DNA from: Acholoe squamosa
Lineage: Eukaryota > Annelida > Polychaeta > Phyllodocida > Polynoidae
Length of the DNA stretch: 64,000 nt
NCBI GenBank assembly: GCA_949317995.1
Contig: OX439048.1
Location: 28,711,495 to 28,775,494 of the forward strand
Direction of reading: 5' to 3'
Part shown: positions 47,400 to 59,779 of the stretch, one piece after another
How positions within the stretch are numbered: the first letter of the stretch is position 1
How the letters are laid out: every line of letters begins with the position of its first letter
Translations under genes and position numbers: made by a program
Notes under the pieces: generated by a model
Databases searched by the model: none
Told to the model about the DNA's origin: nothing
What the model saw: the letters and a program-made list of their open reading frames with translations, nothing else

Positions 47400-50300
47400 G
47401 CCTTTATTCAGTATGAAGGGGGAGAAAAAAAATCTACCATGTACATTGGGTTAAAACCCTTTGGACCTCAGAGTTATCATATTTATTGAATTCCAAAGGT
47501 GATTTTTAGGGGTGTTGTACAGTATAAGCAGCATGTGGGGGGTGTGAAAATTGTATTTTTTTCAGCAAAGTACACACTTTTTGGTCTTTTTTCAACTCTG
47601 TAGACCCATAACTCAAACAAATTATGGTCTGTTTCGCTAACATTTACACTCATTTTGAAAGCTTAGGATGTTTTCCCTTGAATGAAATCAAAAGACACCA
47701 TGCTAGTGCATAGGTTTTGACCCTATTGGTTGGTAAAGCTTAAAAACCCTGTAAAATGCTAAAAGTACAATTTTCAAAAATTTGGCCCATATTATAACAC
47801 TGTAAAATCTGTATAGGTTTTATGGCCTAAAGGCAATGTGTTCAGACTGCACAAAGGATTTTGTGGCCGAAAGGAATTCGTGGGCTAAAGGCGTTTGTGG
47901 TGAATTGGAGCATCCGCATAAAAATCTTAGACAAGCTCACTGCTGATATCTTCCCACTTAAACCATTTAAATCACAACCTAGAGAATTGATCCAAGTGAC
48001 ACCACCTCGACCTCTAGTTCGATCAACATGTTCATCAACTTCAAAATCCTACTTAACCCTTTTATTATAGTTTTTGTTACCCGCCACATTTTGGTAAAAC
48101 TGTAGTTGCACTGTCTCTTGTTGGTCATTCTAATATTCTTTCCACACGATGTTGGGCTATTTTCTTACAATTCCGTTCAAAATGTCCTTCCATTCCTGTT
48201 TTTCCTCCCCCATGCACCCTTCACCCCTCTGCATACCTTTACAATGACCTATAATTATATATTCTATCCAGGCATCTGTTTTACAGACCTCAGATTACAG
48301 TACATCATGTATATGGGGATATGAATCTGCATCCCTGCTAAACTAAGACATGCCTTCGGGGACTACATATATATGCAGCTAACTTAAGTTACAATGGCCA
48401 TATTGGAAAATTCTCGCCATTGCTGGGGGAAATACTGCCATCGTGTCTTGTATAAGGACCTATTCTATCACTGTACAGGCCAGGATAGATCGCCTGTACC
48501 TAGTGTGTACGGTACAGGCAATAACAGTGTCCCATACTATCATTAAGGGCTAGGAAAGTCACTGGGTTTGAGGCATGCACATCTTAGTCTTGAATAAGGT
48601 GGGTTGATATGTAAAGTAATGTCCTGTTTTGTTTGTCTGTACCTCTCATAGTTTCACATACTTGGCTTTATAACTGTTGCAGCCTCAAAGATGTTCCAGT
48701 TATCAAAGTCCTAGATCCATGTTGGCCATCTTTGGACTATGTGGTGTGCTGTGGTGCATATTTGTTTGCATTTCTGACCACTTTGGGCAGATGGCGACAC
48801 CTCATTTACACCAATAGTGACCTCTAAGTATGGGGGTTGAATTTGTTTGCCCACTGCTAACGACCTAACTGGCCTTGGCTGACCTGATAGCTACCTGCTA
48901 GACAATGTTTCCATCCAAAACCTTAAAGTGCAATGATTATCAGACATCAATGTTTATATAGATTCATACTATACATAATCTACAAGAAGAACATGGAGAG
49001 AGAACATATGCAAGAAGAATAATGTTTGGCTAAATATTAAATATGTTTAATCGGTGCCGCCATCATAAATACATTATAGCTAGTTTGTTGACAGAACCCA
49101 CTGTAATTGCCACTGTAAGTAACGTATGGAGCGCTGCAAAGCCAGAAACTGCAGCAAGAGTCAGACATGCTGCAGGGCAATTTGTCTCGCTTAATAAGCA
49201 ATCAGAGAGCCCTCCGCCTTACCAATTAACAATCTGGATAGCAGCTTTACTGTATTAATGGCTAGACTGCAACTTTTACTTCTTCACTGAGATGAATACC
49301 AGAGCATAAAGCAAACTGTGTTTCGAAAGAGCAATTACCTCAGAGGAACTGAGCAAGGATGTGAATAGGACTCCCATGTGTTTGTAGACGCAACCACATG
49401 TGTAGGTGGCCAAATTGTAGGGTGTTCAGTCTATTTTTAGAAAACTGAGAAATATTGAAGATCATTGTGCAGTTGCCAACACACTCATGTTTTTCACACG
49501 ACTTTTACTGACTGTAGGGCATTCGGTCTATTTTTGGAAAACACAGAAAAACTTTGATTTTCAACCAGAATGGATGAAGGAGATCCTCAGTAATACAAAG
49601 CTGAAAGAATTGTAGCTCTATCATCAGTAGTTCCTTTTTAAAAGAACTTTTTCTGCCAGAAAACAGGGTTTGGGGACAGATAAACACTCCATAGGGTAGA
49701 TTAAACTATAGACAACCGTTCCTGTGCAGGTTTTCAATCAGGTGTTTGTAGTTGCTAATATCTATGGAAGTTTTGGGTCTTCAGACTTCCAAAATACCCT
49801 GAATAAAAGATTCCATTTAGTTCAATTTCACCTTGAGATGACAACTTTGCACCTAGAGTTGACCACATAATATCCACCCTTTTGATAAAGCCCTTTTGAT
49901 TAAAACATCAAATTAAGGATTAAACAAGTTCCTTAAATATATATGAAATAAAATAGCTTCATTAAAGATACTGCACCAAAAAGAAAATATATGATTTAGA
50001 ATGGCTAAAATAAAATGAAAATTGGAACAATTGCATGCCCATTGATATAATAAATCTCATCGAAACAGAGGTGATAATGCTAACCCTGCATGAAAAAAGC
50101 TTTGTTTTAACTGTGCTTTAATCAATTTTAAAAATATGCACTATAATAACCCAGCTCTTGGTTTTATAATCATGCTCTCAGTATCACAAACCTACTCTAC
50201 ATTCTTCTAGTAGTAGGATTCCAGTAAAGGTTAAAATGTGTGTATTAGAACATCATCCAGGGAAATTTTGTATCCAAAACTGTTCTAAATATGAATCTTT

Positions 50301-50430
50301 GGATGCAATGCTATAGTATAAATGGTATCTATTCAATGAAATGCATAAATAACTCAGTAAGGGGTGGTCTGCTCAAGGTGAAATTGTGGTAATCTCAAGG
50401 TGAAATTGGCAGGTCTAAGCTAAAGTATAG
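47400..50430. other. Gene-free DNA with repeat fragments
   Basis: 47915-47965 repeats 25805-25860. 49222-49295 resembles 13295-13365. No gene is supported. Confidence 0.35.
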
Positions 50431-50433
50431 AAA

Positions 50434-50573
50434 TGACCCTGGGTGATTTTTGACCCAGAGTCATTTTTGACCCTGCCCCCCACCATCCCCCCACTTACCC
50501 TACTTGAAGAATTTTCACCCCAGAGTCATTTTTGACCCTGGGTCATTTTTGACCCAGAGTCATTTATGACCCT
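50434..50573. repeat. Tandem GGGTCATTTTTGACCC inverted motifs
   Basis: GGGTCA/TGACCC half-sites alternate around ATTTT spacers at about 50438-50470 and 50520-50573. Diverged copies (GGGTCATTTTTCACCC) follow at 51021-51070. Confidence 0.7.
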
Positions 50574-51079
50574 GTCCCCCACCCCTCCCCTTCCCCCTCT
50601 CTCTGCCTTATCAGTTGACCTAGATAAGTGGCCTCTCCCCTATACTGACTTTCAGTTATGAATGGGCAGCAGATTAAGTTTCAAATTGTGTTTTCTCAAC
50701 TGCTATAGTTCATATCCAAAAGTTATTTTAGATTTAACTAGGATACATATTGGTCTTTCCAGCAATGTATGATTGATCAATCTCAAATGTGGTACAAACT
50801 TATCATTTGCATTATTGTGAGCCAAGAGAGCTATTTTCCCTCATACCCACTGCAATAATTAAAACAGAATGCAAAATAAGATGGCTAAGAAGTAGTTTGG
50901 TATTCTAGACTACCATTATCAATCCTCCTCTTTTCATATATGATGGTTTTATGATGGATAGATAAAGAAAAATGGCCCCAAAAAGCAAATTAAAATTGCT
51001 TTTTCCATAGCAGACAGAGCAGGGTCATTTTTCACCCTGGGTCATTTTTCACCCAGGATCATTTTTGGGGTTTTACAGA

Positions 51080-51730
51080 ACCTGATTGGTATGTTCTAGG
51101 AAATAAGTCCTATACAGAATGTATTTAACATTTCTTCACTTTTCCTTATGCTATCATTTAGCAGAGATATTTATCTTTGCCTAGAGTCAAAGTATTGTAT
51201 ACAAGTGTGAGCACTTTTCATTTTCAAATTATCGAACCAAAGTTGGAGAATTCGGATGAAATGACCAGCTGGTCAAGATAAAAACCATTCAAATATGGGA
51301 ACTTCAATGACAATTACTTCATATATTCCAGGACATCATTCTATGGGGTATAATAACCACTCTATTTCAATAATATTAGGGTTTAAGACCAATACACTAC
51401 ATGTGAAAGTGAGAAAAACAAGCTGACAGGTGGTCAACTCTAGGTATGTGGTCGTCTTTAGCTTAATCTACCCTAGCCTTCCCATAGAGAGTGGCCTAGA
51501 CTGCCGGTCAGGTTTCTGTGAATGTGGGGAGGGCCCTGTTTGTGCACCCTAAGCAGCCGGTCAATTCTCACGAAAATGGATCACAGGCTGAGAGAGGGTA
51601 AAAAAAGTGTGAGTTTCAAATATCAGTGTTATCTTCCAGAAGATAATACGTACTATATAAGGAGAGTCAATTGACAAAATTGGGAACATCAAGAAATGAG
51701 ATATTTTTGGCATATTAAAGTGTTTATAAA
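51080..51730. other. Gene-free DNA
   Basis: Nothing recognised. Confidence 0.3.
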
Positions 51731-51735
51731 TTTGG

Positions 51736-52289
51736 ACCTACGTACGGTGATATGCATAGTGAGAAGATTCATATCGTATATGATAACCTATAATTCTAAA
51801 AGGGGCTTAATCTATACATTTATTGGCAGATATAAGTCTACATTACACATACCTAAAAGGATTTGAAGGCAGATCTTACATGATTTACATAGAAATGATT
51901 ACATAGATGGACCTATGTATGGTAAAGGGACCTATGCACGGAGATGTACCTATGCACGGTGACAGGAGCTAAATGCTCCATTACATACAATAAAAAGAGT
52001 CAGAATATAGATATCTTTTTCAATACAAATTGAATTGACCCTTCCATAACTATATTTTGAGCACTGATGAAACAGTGATATTTGTATCGTATTGGCTGAT
52101 AAATTCTTACTGGTTGATGGAATCTTTACAATAATTGGCATAAGTATATCTTATATGAATACTAATTGTGTGTTACATTATCTGTCATTAAATAAATTGG
52201 CACTTTTCTGTAATCCCTATATATGTGTACCTACGCATGATATGCCAAAACTACACCACATGCCTTAAACTGTCATATAAAAGTTATTC

Positions 52290-52361
<72 letters not shown>

Positions 52362-52500
52362 CTAAGTGGTATCCTCTAAAGCCTCTGATTCAGCTCTGCC
52401 TTCTGGGGCATATTTACCTTGCAATATCCCTATGTTCTATGGTATTATGCCTACATGTATTTATAAGTGTACCTATGTACGGTGATGCAAAAGTTACACA
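51736..52500. repeat. Dispersed ACCTAYGTACGGTGATG motif, six copies
   Basis: Copies lie at about 51736, 51910, 51929, 51947, 52229 and 52471, all in + orientation with 17-280 bp between them. The third and fourth are almost tandem. Confidence 0.6.
52293..52361. repeat. (AT)n microsatellite
   Basis: About 69 bases of AT alternation. Confidence 0.95.
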
Positions 52501-52509
52501 ACTATATTA

Positions 52510-53730
52510 GTTTCTTAAGGATACACAAAAAATAATCAGATCTAGTATTATATGGTATCAAATCTTCCCGTTTATGATTTTGCAACCATCTAAGAAAAAG
52601 GTTTTGCTCAAAAGTATACATAATCATCAATATTTGATTACGAGAGGGATACTAATATTATTTTCTTGATGATAGGCCCTACAATTAGCTCATTCTACCC
52701 TGTATCGACACTAATAATGCAGCTAGACAGGCGAAGGTTATGCCAAACGCAAAGTGAATATATCCATATAAAAGTTATATAACCTTTTGGAGAATGTGTG
52801 TGAGAGGAGAAGGGGACAAATAACCTCTGCTCCATGTGGTGGGTTCTGCTGTAAAATGCAGCACAGATGATATATAATACTAGTTCAATGCAATCAATGC
52901 TGGATTGATTTGCCTATTTTAGCCCAGCATTATAGCTAAGTCTGGATAGGGAGTTTTTAGAGAGCCATCAATTTCCACTACCAAAGTGCATGCTTCCCCA
53001 GGCAGCTCAAAGTAGTCACTTCCCACTAACTCATTCATATAAAACCATGGTTATAAACCTTTTGGACAATGGCATGTATGTGTAGTATGAAACCATAGCT
53101 TCCCATTTAGTATACATCTTTTTGTTGTATATGGAAGGTAAATGCCTATAAATGGAAGATTAGTCTGAGAAGAGATGAAAATAGCTGTTTGTCTGTGCCC
53201 TGTGAGCGCGGAATGAACACCCTACAAATGTAGGCATTTCCTATTCAAGAGGAAAGCAGCAGGGTCTCTGCTAAGAGCTTTAAAAAAAAGGATGAGCTCA
53301 TATTGGCCAAAATTACCTCTTTGTGATGTCTTCATCTAATAGATTACAAGGAATTCTTACTCAGTTGGGGTACATTCTTGTATCTTTGGGTATACCAGGA
53401 AGAGGTTAATCATGCTTGGCACTACTGACGGACAATATCCTGTTCCAAAAGTTGTTTTGGTGGGGCGGGGGTGATATATATTGAACAAGTAATCAATGGA
53501 TAACTCATGACACGTGTGTGTTATTAGCCTTTGCTAACACACACAAGTCATGAGTTATCCATTGACTACTTATTTTATACCACGAAACCAATAAATAATC
53601 AATATAATACCAATAAATTCAATTTGAAAACAAAAATTATTCCCCCTCCCCGGGACTCGATCGAAGGCACCCATAGTGTGTGTACACAGGTACATACACC
53701 TCCTTCCCCGGCAGCGGACAGCGAGAGCGG
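52510..53730. other. Gene-free DNA including interspersed repeat part A copy 2
   Basis: 53255-53450 resembles 30380-30540 (GATGAGCTCATA, AGGTTAATCATG, CTGACGG). An inverted pair, ATGGATAACTCATGACACGT and ATGAGTTATCCAT, lies at about 53495-53565. Confidence 0.45.
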
Positions 53731-53740
53731 CCGTCTAGGC

Positions 53741-54230
53741 TCGGACAGGCAGCGGCACACGGCTAAAGATTTCAATGCGTCTCGCTGTTATGTTTGTGTA
53801 CTGAATACACCTTCTCAGCTCGGACAGGCAGCGGCACACGGCTAAAGATTTCAATGCGTCTCGCTGTTATGTTTGTGTACTGAATACACCTTCTCAGCTC
53901 GGACAGGCAGCGGCACACGGCTAAAGATTTCAATGCGTCTCACTGTTATGTTTGTGTATAAAATACACCTCCTCGCCTGGCAGCGGACGGCGACAGCGCA
54001 CTCGGCGAAAAAAGACGCGTTCCGGCTGGGATTCGATCTATGTACCTCTCACGGCTGAGCGCAAGCTCTAACTGCTAGACCACCGCGTCTCCTCCTTCTG
54101 CGCCTGGCAGTGGACAGCGACAGCGCACACGGCGAAAAAAGACGCGTCTCGCTGTTATGTTTGTGTATAATACACCTCGTCGCCTGGCAGCGGACAGCGA
54201 CAGCGCACACGGCTTTGTATCATATCGAGA
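53741..54230. repeat. 79-bp tandem repeat with diverged outer units
   Basis: Three units start at 53741, 53820 and 53899 (TCGGACAGGCAGCGGCACAC...). The first two are almost identical. Related units (GGCAGYGGACAGCGACAGCG, then GCGTCTCGCTGTTATG) continue to about 54220, with a tRNA-like insertion between them. GC-rich compared with its surroundings. Confidence 0.85.
54010..54093 (-). mobile_element. tRNA-derived SINE head inside the 79-bp array
   Basis: On the - strand GGAGACGCGGTGGTCTAGCA and GTTAGAGCTTGCGCTC form a D-arm and A-box region. AGATCGAATCCC is the B box. The outer stem GGAGACGCG/CGCGTCTT partly pairs. Confidence 0.65.
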
Positions 54231-54360
54231 CATGGTTCATACCGAGCATTTTTTGTCAGTCCTTGTGGCGCAATGCATAAGGAGTTGGATTTGGATTTGG
54301 CCTGGAAAATTTTGTGGGTTTTAACATGTAACATATGACATGGGAGGACATGAGAGGCTT

Positions 54361-54453
54361 GCGGTTATCCTGGATAACCGCACGCCTTACCTGGATAACC
54401 GCACGCCTTCCCTGGATAACCGCACGCCTTCCCTGGATAACCGCACGCCTTCC
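54361..54453. repeat. 21-bp tandem repeat, four units, opening with a palindrome
   Basis: CTGGATAACCGCACGCCTTM starts at 54370, 54391, 54412 and 54433. GCGGTTATCCTGGATAACCGC at 54361-54381 is palindromic. Confidence 0.85.
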
Positions 54454-54669
54454 AAAATTGATGTTACAGCCTATAGGGTGTGCAATATCGACAGATATGT
54501 GGATGGGAATAGCCACGAAAAAGCACTGTGTAACTCACAAATCGTGGTATAACTCGTACTATATTCAGCTACATAGGGATGCTACTATTGCAAAATAAAT
54601 GGAAGTTAAATGCCCTTAATTTACTCCCTTTTTGTCCAATCCTAAATGCCACTCGAAAAGGGAGTTTAA

Positions 54670-54990
54670 GCTGTGTACCTGGCAACCATTTAGAAGAATG
54701 CAACTTCATATATGTATACATAATTAGTTGTTTAGCAACCTCATTCCTGTTGATATTTTGGTGTTCCTACTCAAAGAGTAATGTTTCTTAATCTCTTTAG
54801 TGACATAGCAACCCCATTCCTGTTAATATTTTGGTGTTCCCACTCAAAGAGTAATGTTTCTTAATCTCTTCAGTGACATAGCAACACGTACTCATTATCC
54901 TGTATTTAACCTAAATCCTTCAGAAAAATAAAAGATCTGCAGCATGTGCATCACCTAATAAGCTATATCGCTGATAACTACAGGCTGCCA
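54670..54990. repeat. Interspersed repeat, part B copy 2, with an internal 73-bp duplication
   Basis: GCAACCYCATTCCTGTTRAT units start at 54735 and 54808, and the next boundary is at 54881, giving a 73-bp period. The whole segment resembles 34604-34945. Confidence 0.7.
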
Positions 54991-54999
54991 CGTTAGGCA

Positions 55000-56650
55000 T
55001 ATACACAGGGAACAGAACACTAATGAACATCATATTGGTAAACCATACAGAAAACGTGTTGAATTCCCACAAGTTATGAAAAAACAGCTAGGCAGTGTGC
55101 TGTTCAAAAAACATATAGATGAGAAATTATTAAGTGAAAATATAATCCTCCTCATAACAATTTGTTTTAACCCATCTCAAGGAATTCTCTTTTTATTGCA
55201 GGATGCAGAAAACAGAATTGGTGGTCTGTGCCAGTCCTGGTCCATTGCTATAATTAAATGTATACCCCCCATAAAAAAGACACTTGATATCCATATCACA
55301 AGTAATATTATGATAATGGTTTTGCCATAATGCAGTGTTGAGTACCTAGTTCCACAGATGTTTGACACGAATCTGAAAGCCAATGCTAATTGCTGTAGAC
55401 ATAAGCACACAGTATATAAACAGTACAGGAGCAGATATATCATAACCAGCCCCATTCAAAGAAATAATAGGCTGGAGTGTCATTTTACTTCTGTTCCCAT
55501 TATGATTGAGACGCATGTGTCTGTGTCACAGGGCTATCACACCTTGCCCTTGGTATAGTGTTAGTGAGTTATCTAAAAGATAACTGTTGAATATACTAGG
55601 GATCCTCCTAAATCTGAACAGAGAACCACCATGATTGTATTGCAATGAAGCAGTGTAGCTTCTACAATGTAGACCCAGATGGCAGCAGGTGGGATCTCTG
55701 GGCCAATGACCTGATGCATATTGAAGAGAGTGTCTCCTTGGCACTACCACGATCCGAGCCTTATCGAATTAACTAAGCAGCAATCATGCTTAGTGCCCAC
55801 TGCATTTGGCTATTACAAACCCCATGGGTATATCACATCTTTTGCATGATTGCTCCTATGCTGCTATAGAAAGGGACATCCCATAGGACAAGACAGCTTG
55901 CTACACCCTTTGAGGTAAGAGCATGTTTTGGCCATTCCAAAAATTGGTTTTACCATAATTGCTCTATGAAGTGAAGTTGGCCTTTTCGGAGAGCCAATGC
56001 ATTCTGCTTTCATAGATTTGGGTACTAAGTCTGCATTGCCTGACTTTGTAAAATTATCCAAAAGTTGTGTACCTTTAAGTAGAACTCAGTATGTCTGCTA
56101 GCCTGTACATAAAAATAGTGCAAGGGTGGGGCTGGGAATATCTGGTGTGATACAAATGTAAGTTTACATAATTTAGGAGTATACTCAATATCCATGGAGT
56201 GGACACAAAGCCAAAGAATGCTAAAGCCTGGCACCCAGATGAGAGGAGAGATATAATATTATACTGGGACTTCAGAGAGACACCAGTATACAGTATGAGG
56301 CAAATGTGTACTAGGACATGAGACTACTGTGTTCTGTATGGCTATACAGAGTTAAACTTGCTCTTCCATCACATAGGTATTATCCTTTCAATATAGAGAA
56401 CGGGGTAGGGTTTAGGGCTTCACACCTGCTGCATGCCCTGAATGGGGCCTTCCGGAAGCCAACCAATAGGGTAAAGTGAAAGAGATAAATTTAAAGCAAT
56501 CCTTTACCAATGGTTCATGTGTTTTATGCCAGTGAATAGCACAGTGAGTTCGGAAATTCATGATAATTCCTATTCTCATGGCTGGAGTATTGGTTAAGGG
56601 AAAATCATTAAACCTAAGCAGTATTCTTGTACAGAAATCGATAGAGGAAT
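55000..56650. other. Gene-free DNA
   Basis: The segment of about 55615-55690 (AACCACCATGATTG, CCCAGATGGCAGCA) resembles 59785-59840. No gene is supported. Confidence 0.35.
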
Positions 56651-56654
56651 TACC

Positions 56655-57012
56655 ATCAATAGAGTAGGAAAATAATATTGCAAAATAGCAAGCTAATTTA
56701 ACCAGAAACTGCAGCAAAGTCCAGGTAAATATTATCAAAATAAGGGCCCCTTCTGTACCAAGTCAGGACACAACCAATAATACAGGTCAGGTAACATTGG
56801 ATCTCAAATCAAAGATGTAAGAATCCATTTGGGCATTATAAGAATAACTCTCATTGCTGAGAGAACACCTGATGAGTCCCAGTGACTGAGGGCTGAATCA
56901 CTCTGAGACACCTAAAATCATGATTAATTGCAATTTTGACAGATGGTTGCCTAAAGCACCTTGAGTATCCAGATTTCTTTCTATTAAATCTATTGATCAG
57001 TCACCAGTTTCA
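56655..57012. repeat. Interspersed repeat, part C copy 2
   Basis: Partner of 35268-35671, in the same orientation and with the same internal order. Confidence 0.75.
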
Positions 57013-57019
57013 TGAGGGT

Positions 57020-59575
57020 TGCCCTTTTAGCTTTAGATATTCTTCCAAATGTACCCAAAACTACATACTACATTTCTCTGGTATTATAGCATCAGACATC
57101 CACCTTATTGCTTCATTGGATATGATTTAATAAGTGTTACTAGGGTTGTTCCTTATCCAAGGATGTACCAAGTGTCTCCAGGCGTGTGCAGGTCTATTGA
57201 CAAAAAGGTGAAATACTTAATCGTTCGTAAATATTTCTTTCCCCCAAAACCACTCGTGGCAAGTTCTATTTCCACCAGCACTGCCGTGAGGCAGGTGCAA
57301 AGCTCGTCCTGTGTGAACCTCACTTTTCGAAGGCATAGTTAGATTCGGTTAGGTGTGATAGTGAATGGGATAAAAGAAGATAATAGGTCAAGGTGGAAGG
57401 TAGCTAGTCCTTTCCTGTAAGAATGCTACCCAGTGGAAGGACTTATCATGGGAAGAAAATTGATCCAGTACCATTGTGATTTTATTGTGATCATATACTT
57501 AGACTACTCATACTGAAAATCATACATCTTCAACTCATCCCATAAAATGGCATTGCTGAGTAGACTGCATGTGGCCAAGTAGGCATCGTAGTCATGGCAA
57601 CAACCGAACATATTCATTGATGTGATTATTTTATGGAACTGCTCTCCATAATGGCAGAGCAAGCTTAGACAAGGATGCACCTATTATGATTATGATGGAA
57701 AGTGAATCTGACAATCATACATGTCTGGAATTGAAGGAACTTGAATCATTATTTATGAGACACATCACTGGGAGAGGAAAAAGACCTCGTGCTTGTTACA
57801 CTCAAATGCACATCAAATCCACCCATTTCAATTTAATTCTTTTTACTCCAAGATATTCCCAACTCCTCCCTCTCCGCAAGCCCATCATATGAGAGAAACC
57901 GTTCCACTGCAGTGGTAACATCTTGAGCTGTATGTTGAAGCTGGACATTGGCTTTTTGCCACATGTCTGATTGAGTGGTGGCCTCGGGGTGGAATCCAGC
58001 TCTGCCAATTTAACACATGCCATCATCATAGCATCCCGGTTGGACATCCCTTTGCCTCTTTTAACAGATGCCCTGTGGCTATCAACATGTTCATTGCTAG
58101 GCCTCAGACATGATTATGTTGCCTGCGTGTCAAAGCTTTGCTGGTACTAATTTGCAATACATACGTCGTCTTGAAGCTACAGAACTGGTATAGTGATCAG
58201 AACAGGCATCTAATAGTAATGTGGATTTTGATAACCACAAGAATGGTGCCTATACACGAGGAGAAATCATAAGCAATGATGTTAAAATTGGCCTTTTGAA
58301 AATCAACACTGCGACACAGGGAAATGGGTTGAATCGACACGGTAAGATGCACAGTTTTCTGGGGACCCATGTGTTAGGGACACAACCAGGAATCACTGTA
58401 GCTATATTTGTATAGGTTATAATTATGCGAATAAGTAAGAATTCAATTGTGCTTACATTCAGAAATATAGGAGTGCAAGGAAATGTCACTCTCTGAGTCT
58501 GAGATGGGAACAGGGAAGTAAGAGATATTCCCCTTGCTTGGGGGCGGCACTTAAGATTTCCCACACTGTCTGCATGTCCACCGCTTTATGCACTTTTTAA
58601 AACAGATCACCAGAGTCCATGCATGGCTATGGGATGTACATCGCATGATCTTGAAGGCAGTTGTATCAGTAAGGCCTAAGCAGAATATTGTTTGGATCCA
58701 GCTGTTCAGATTGCTTTTAACCTCGACATCTTCACCCCAATTCAACGCTAAATCGTAATGACCGTGAGTTCTACATGGTTGTGGTGTGTGGGTCATAATA
58801 TACGAGAGGAAGTCTGTGTCATTTGCAAAATGATTACGTACTTATTCCTTCTTCAGCTTTCCTCTTTTCCGTGTGTGTATCTATACCATTTTGGTCAGCA
58901 CAGAAAGTAGCAGATACTCTTTTTGAGCAGGACAGGCCATCATGAGGATTGATAAAAGGAAACAGGCAGAAATGTGCAGACATGTGCCACTACCTATCAC
59001 ACTCCATCTTCTACATCCCACTGAATGTTGATTAAGTGATCATGCAGCTGACCTTTGGGTTTTAAGGGCGGGGAACCAAGAAATAAAGGCTTTTAGTCGG
59101 TCATTTCCAAGGAACTTTTCTGGCATCCCTCCAGGGACTAGGGGAATCCCTTGTTGTATTGTCTTAGAAGGGCTTCAGCCTTTGCCCTTTGCTGCTAAGA
59201 ACACTATAGTCCGGGCCACACGGTCAATACGCCCACACAGTACCAAGTGTCTTAATATTGACTCCGTTCCACAGCCTATTTGTGTTACAGGATCTACTTT
59301 AAAGCTTTTAAAATTAACAATTTTGCAAAATCACCTCTGCTTCAAGTTCTACTGGAAGTCAAGTGCAGCTAAATAAAAACACTACTTGCTCACAGGGTAG
59401 ATGACATCCTGGCAGGAACAAATTACGTTGTTAATCGTCCCGTTTGTGTAGAATTACATTTTACACAAACAGAAACTTCCATGGGATATTTCCCACCTTC
59501 CTCTCATGCATTCTTATTGCTTCGTACACTGTAATGAATAACTGAATCCGCGAGGTAATCAGACTGAAATTGAAC
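57020..59575. other. Gene-free DNA
   Basis: Short frames only. None shows codon bias, splice context or a known motif. Confidence 0.3.
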
Positions 59576-59589
59576 AGTGGTGCCCAGCC

Positions 59590-59770
59590 AAGTGAAAAGG
59601 GCCCTCCAAGGGAAAAAAGTCAACTTTTAAATTCAGGCCATGAGCTTTGCAATGAGGTATTACAAAAGAAAATATCTCTGCCAGTTTTTGAGTTCTGGCT
59701 CTACAAATCTGTGTAGTTACTGACCTATTCATATCCCAAATAAGCTCTATTGGACGGGCCTTTTTAGCTT
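59590..59770. repeat. X-box MITE family, 5' part only (copy C)
   Basis: GTGAAAAGGGCCCTCCAAGG and AAGTCAACTTTTAAATTCAG match the left portion of copies A and B. The element is cut off before the X-box. Confidence 0.5.
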
Positions 59771-59779
59771 GGCTGCTCT

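Noticed and set aside
53531..54058. Long + strand frames in the GC-rich block
   Set aside because: They arise from the 79-bp tandem units, and the same peptide appears in different frames.
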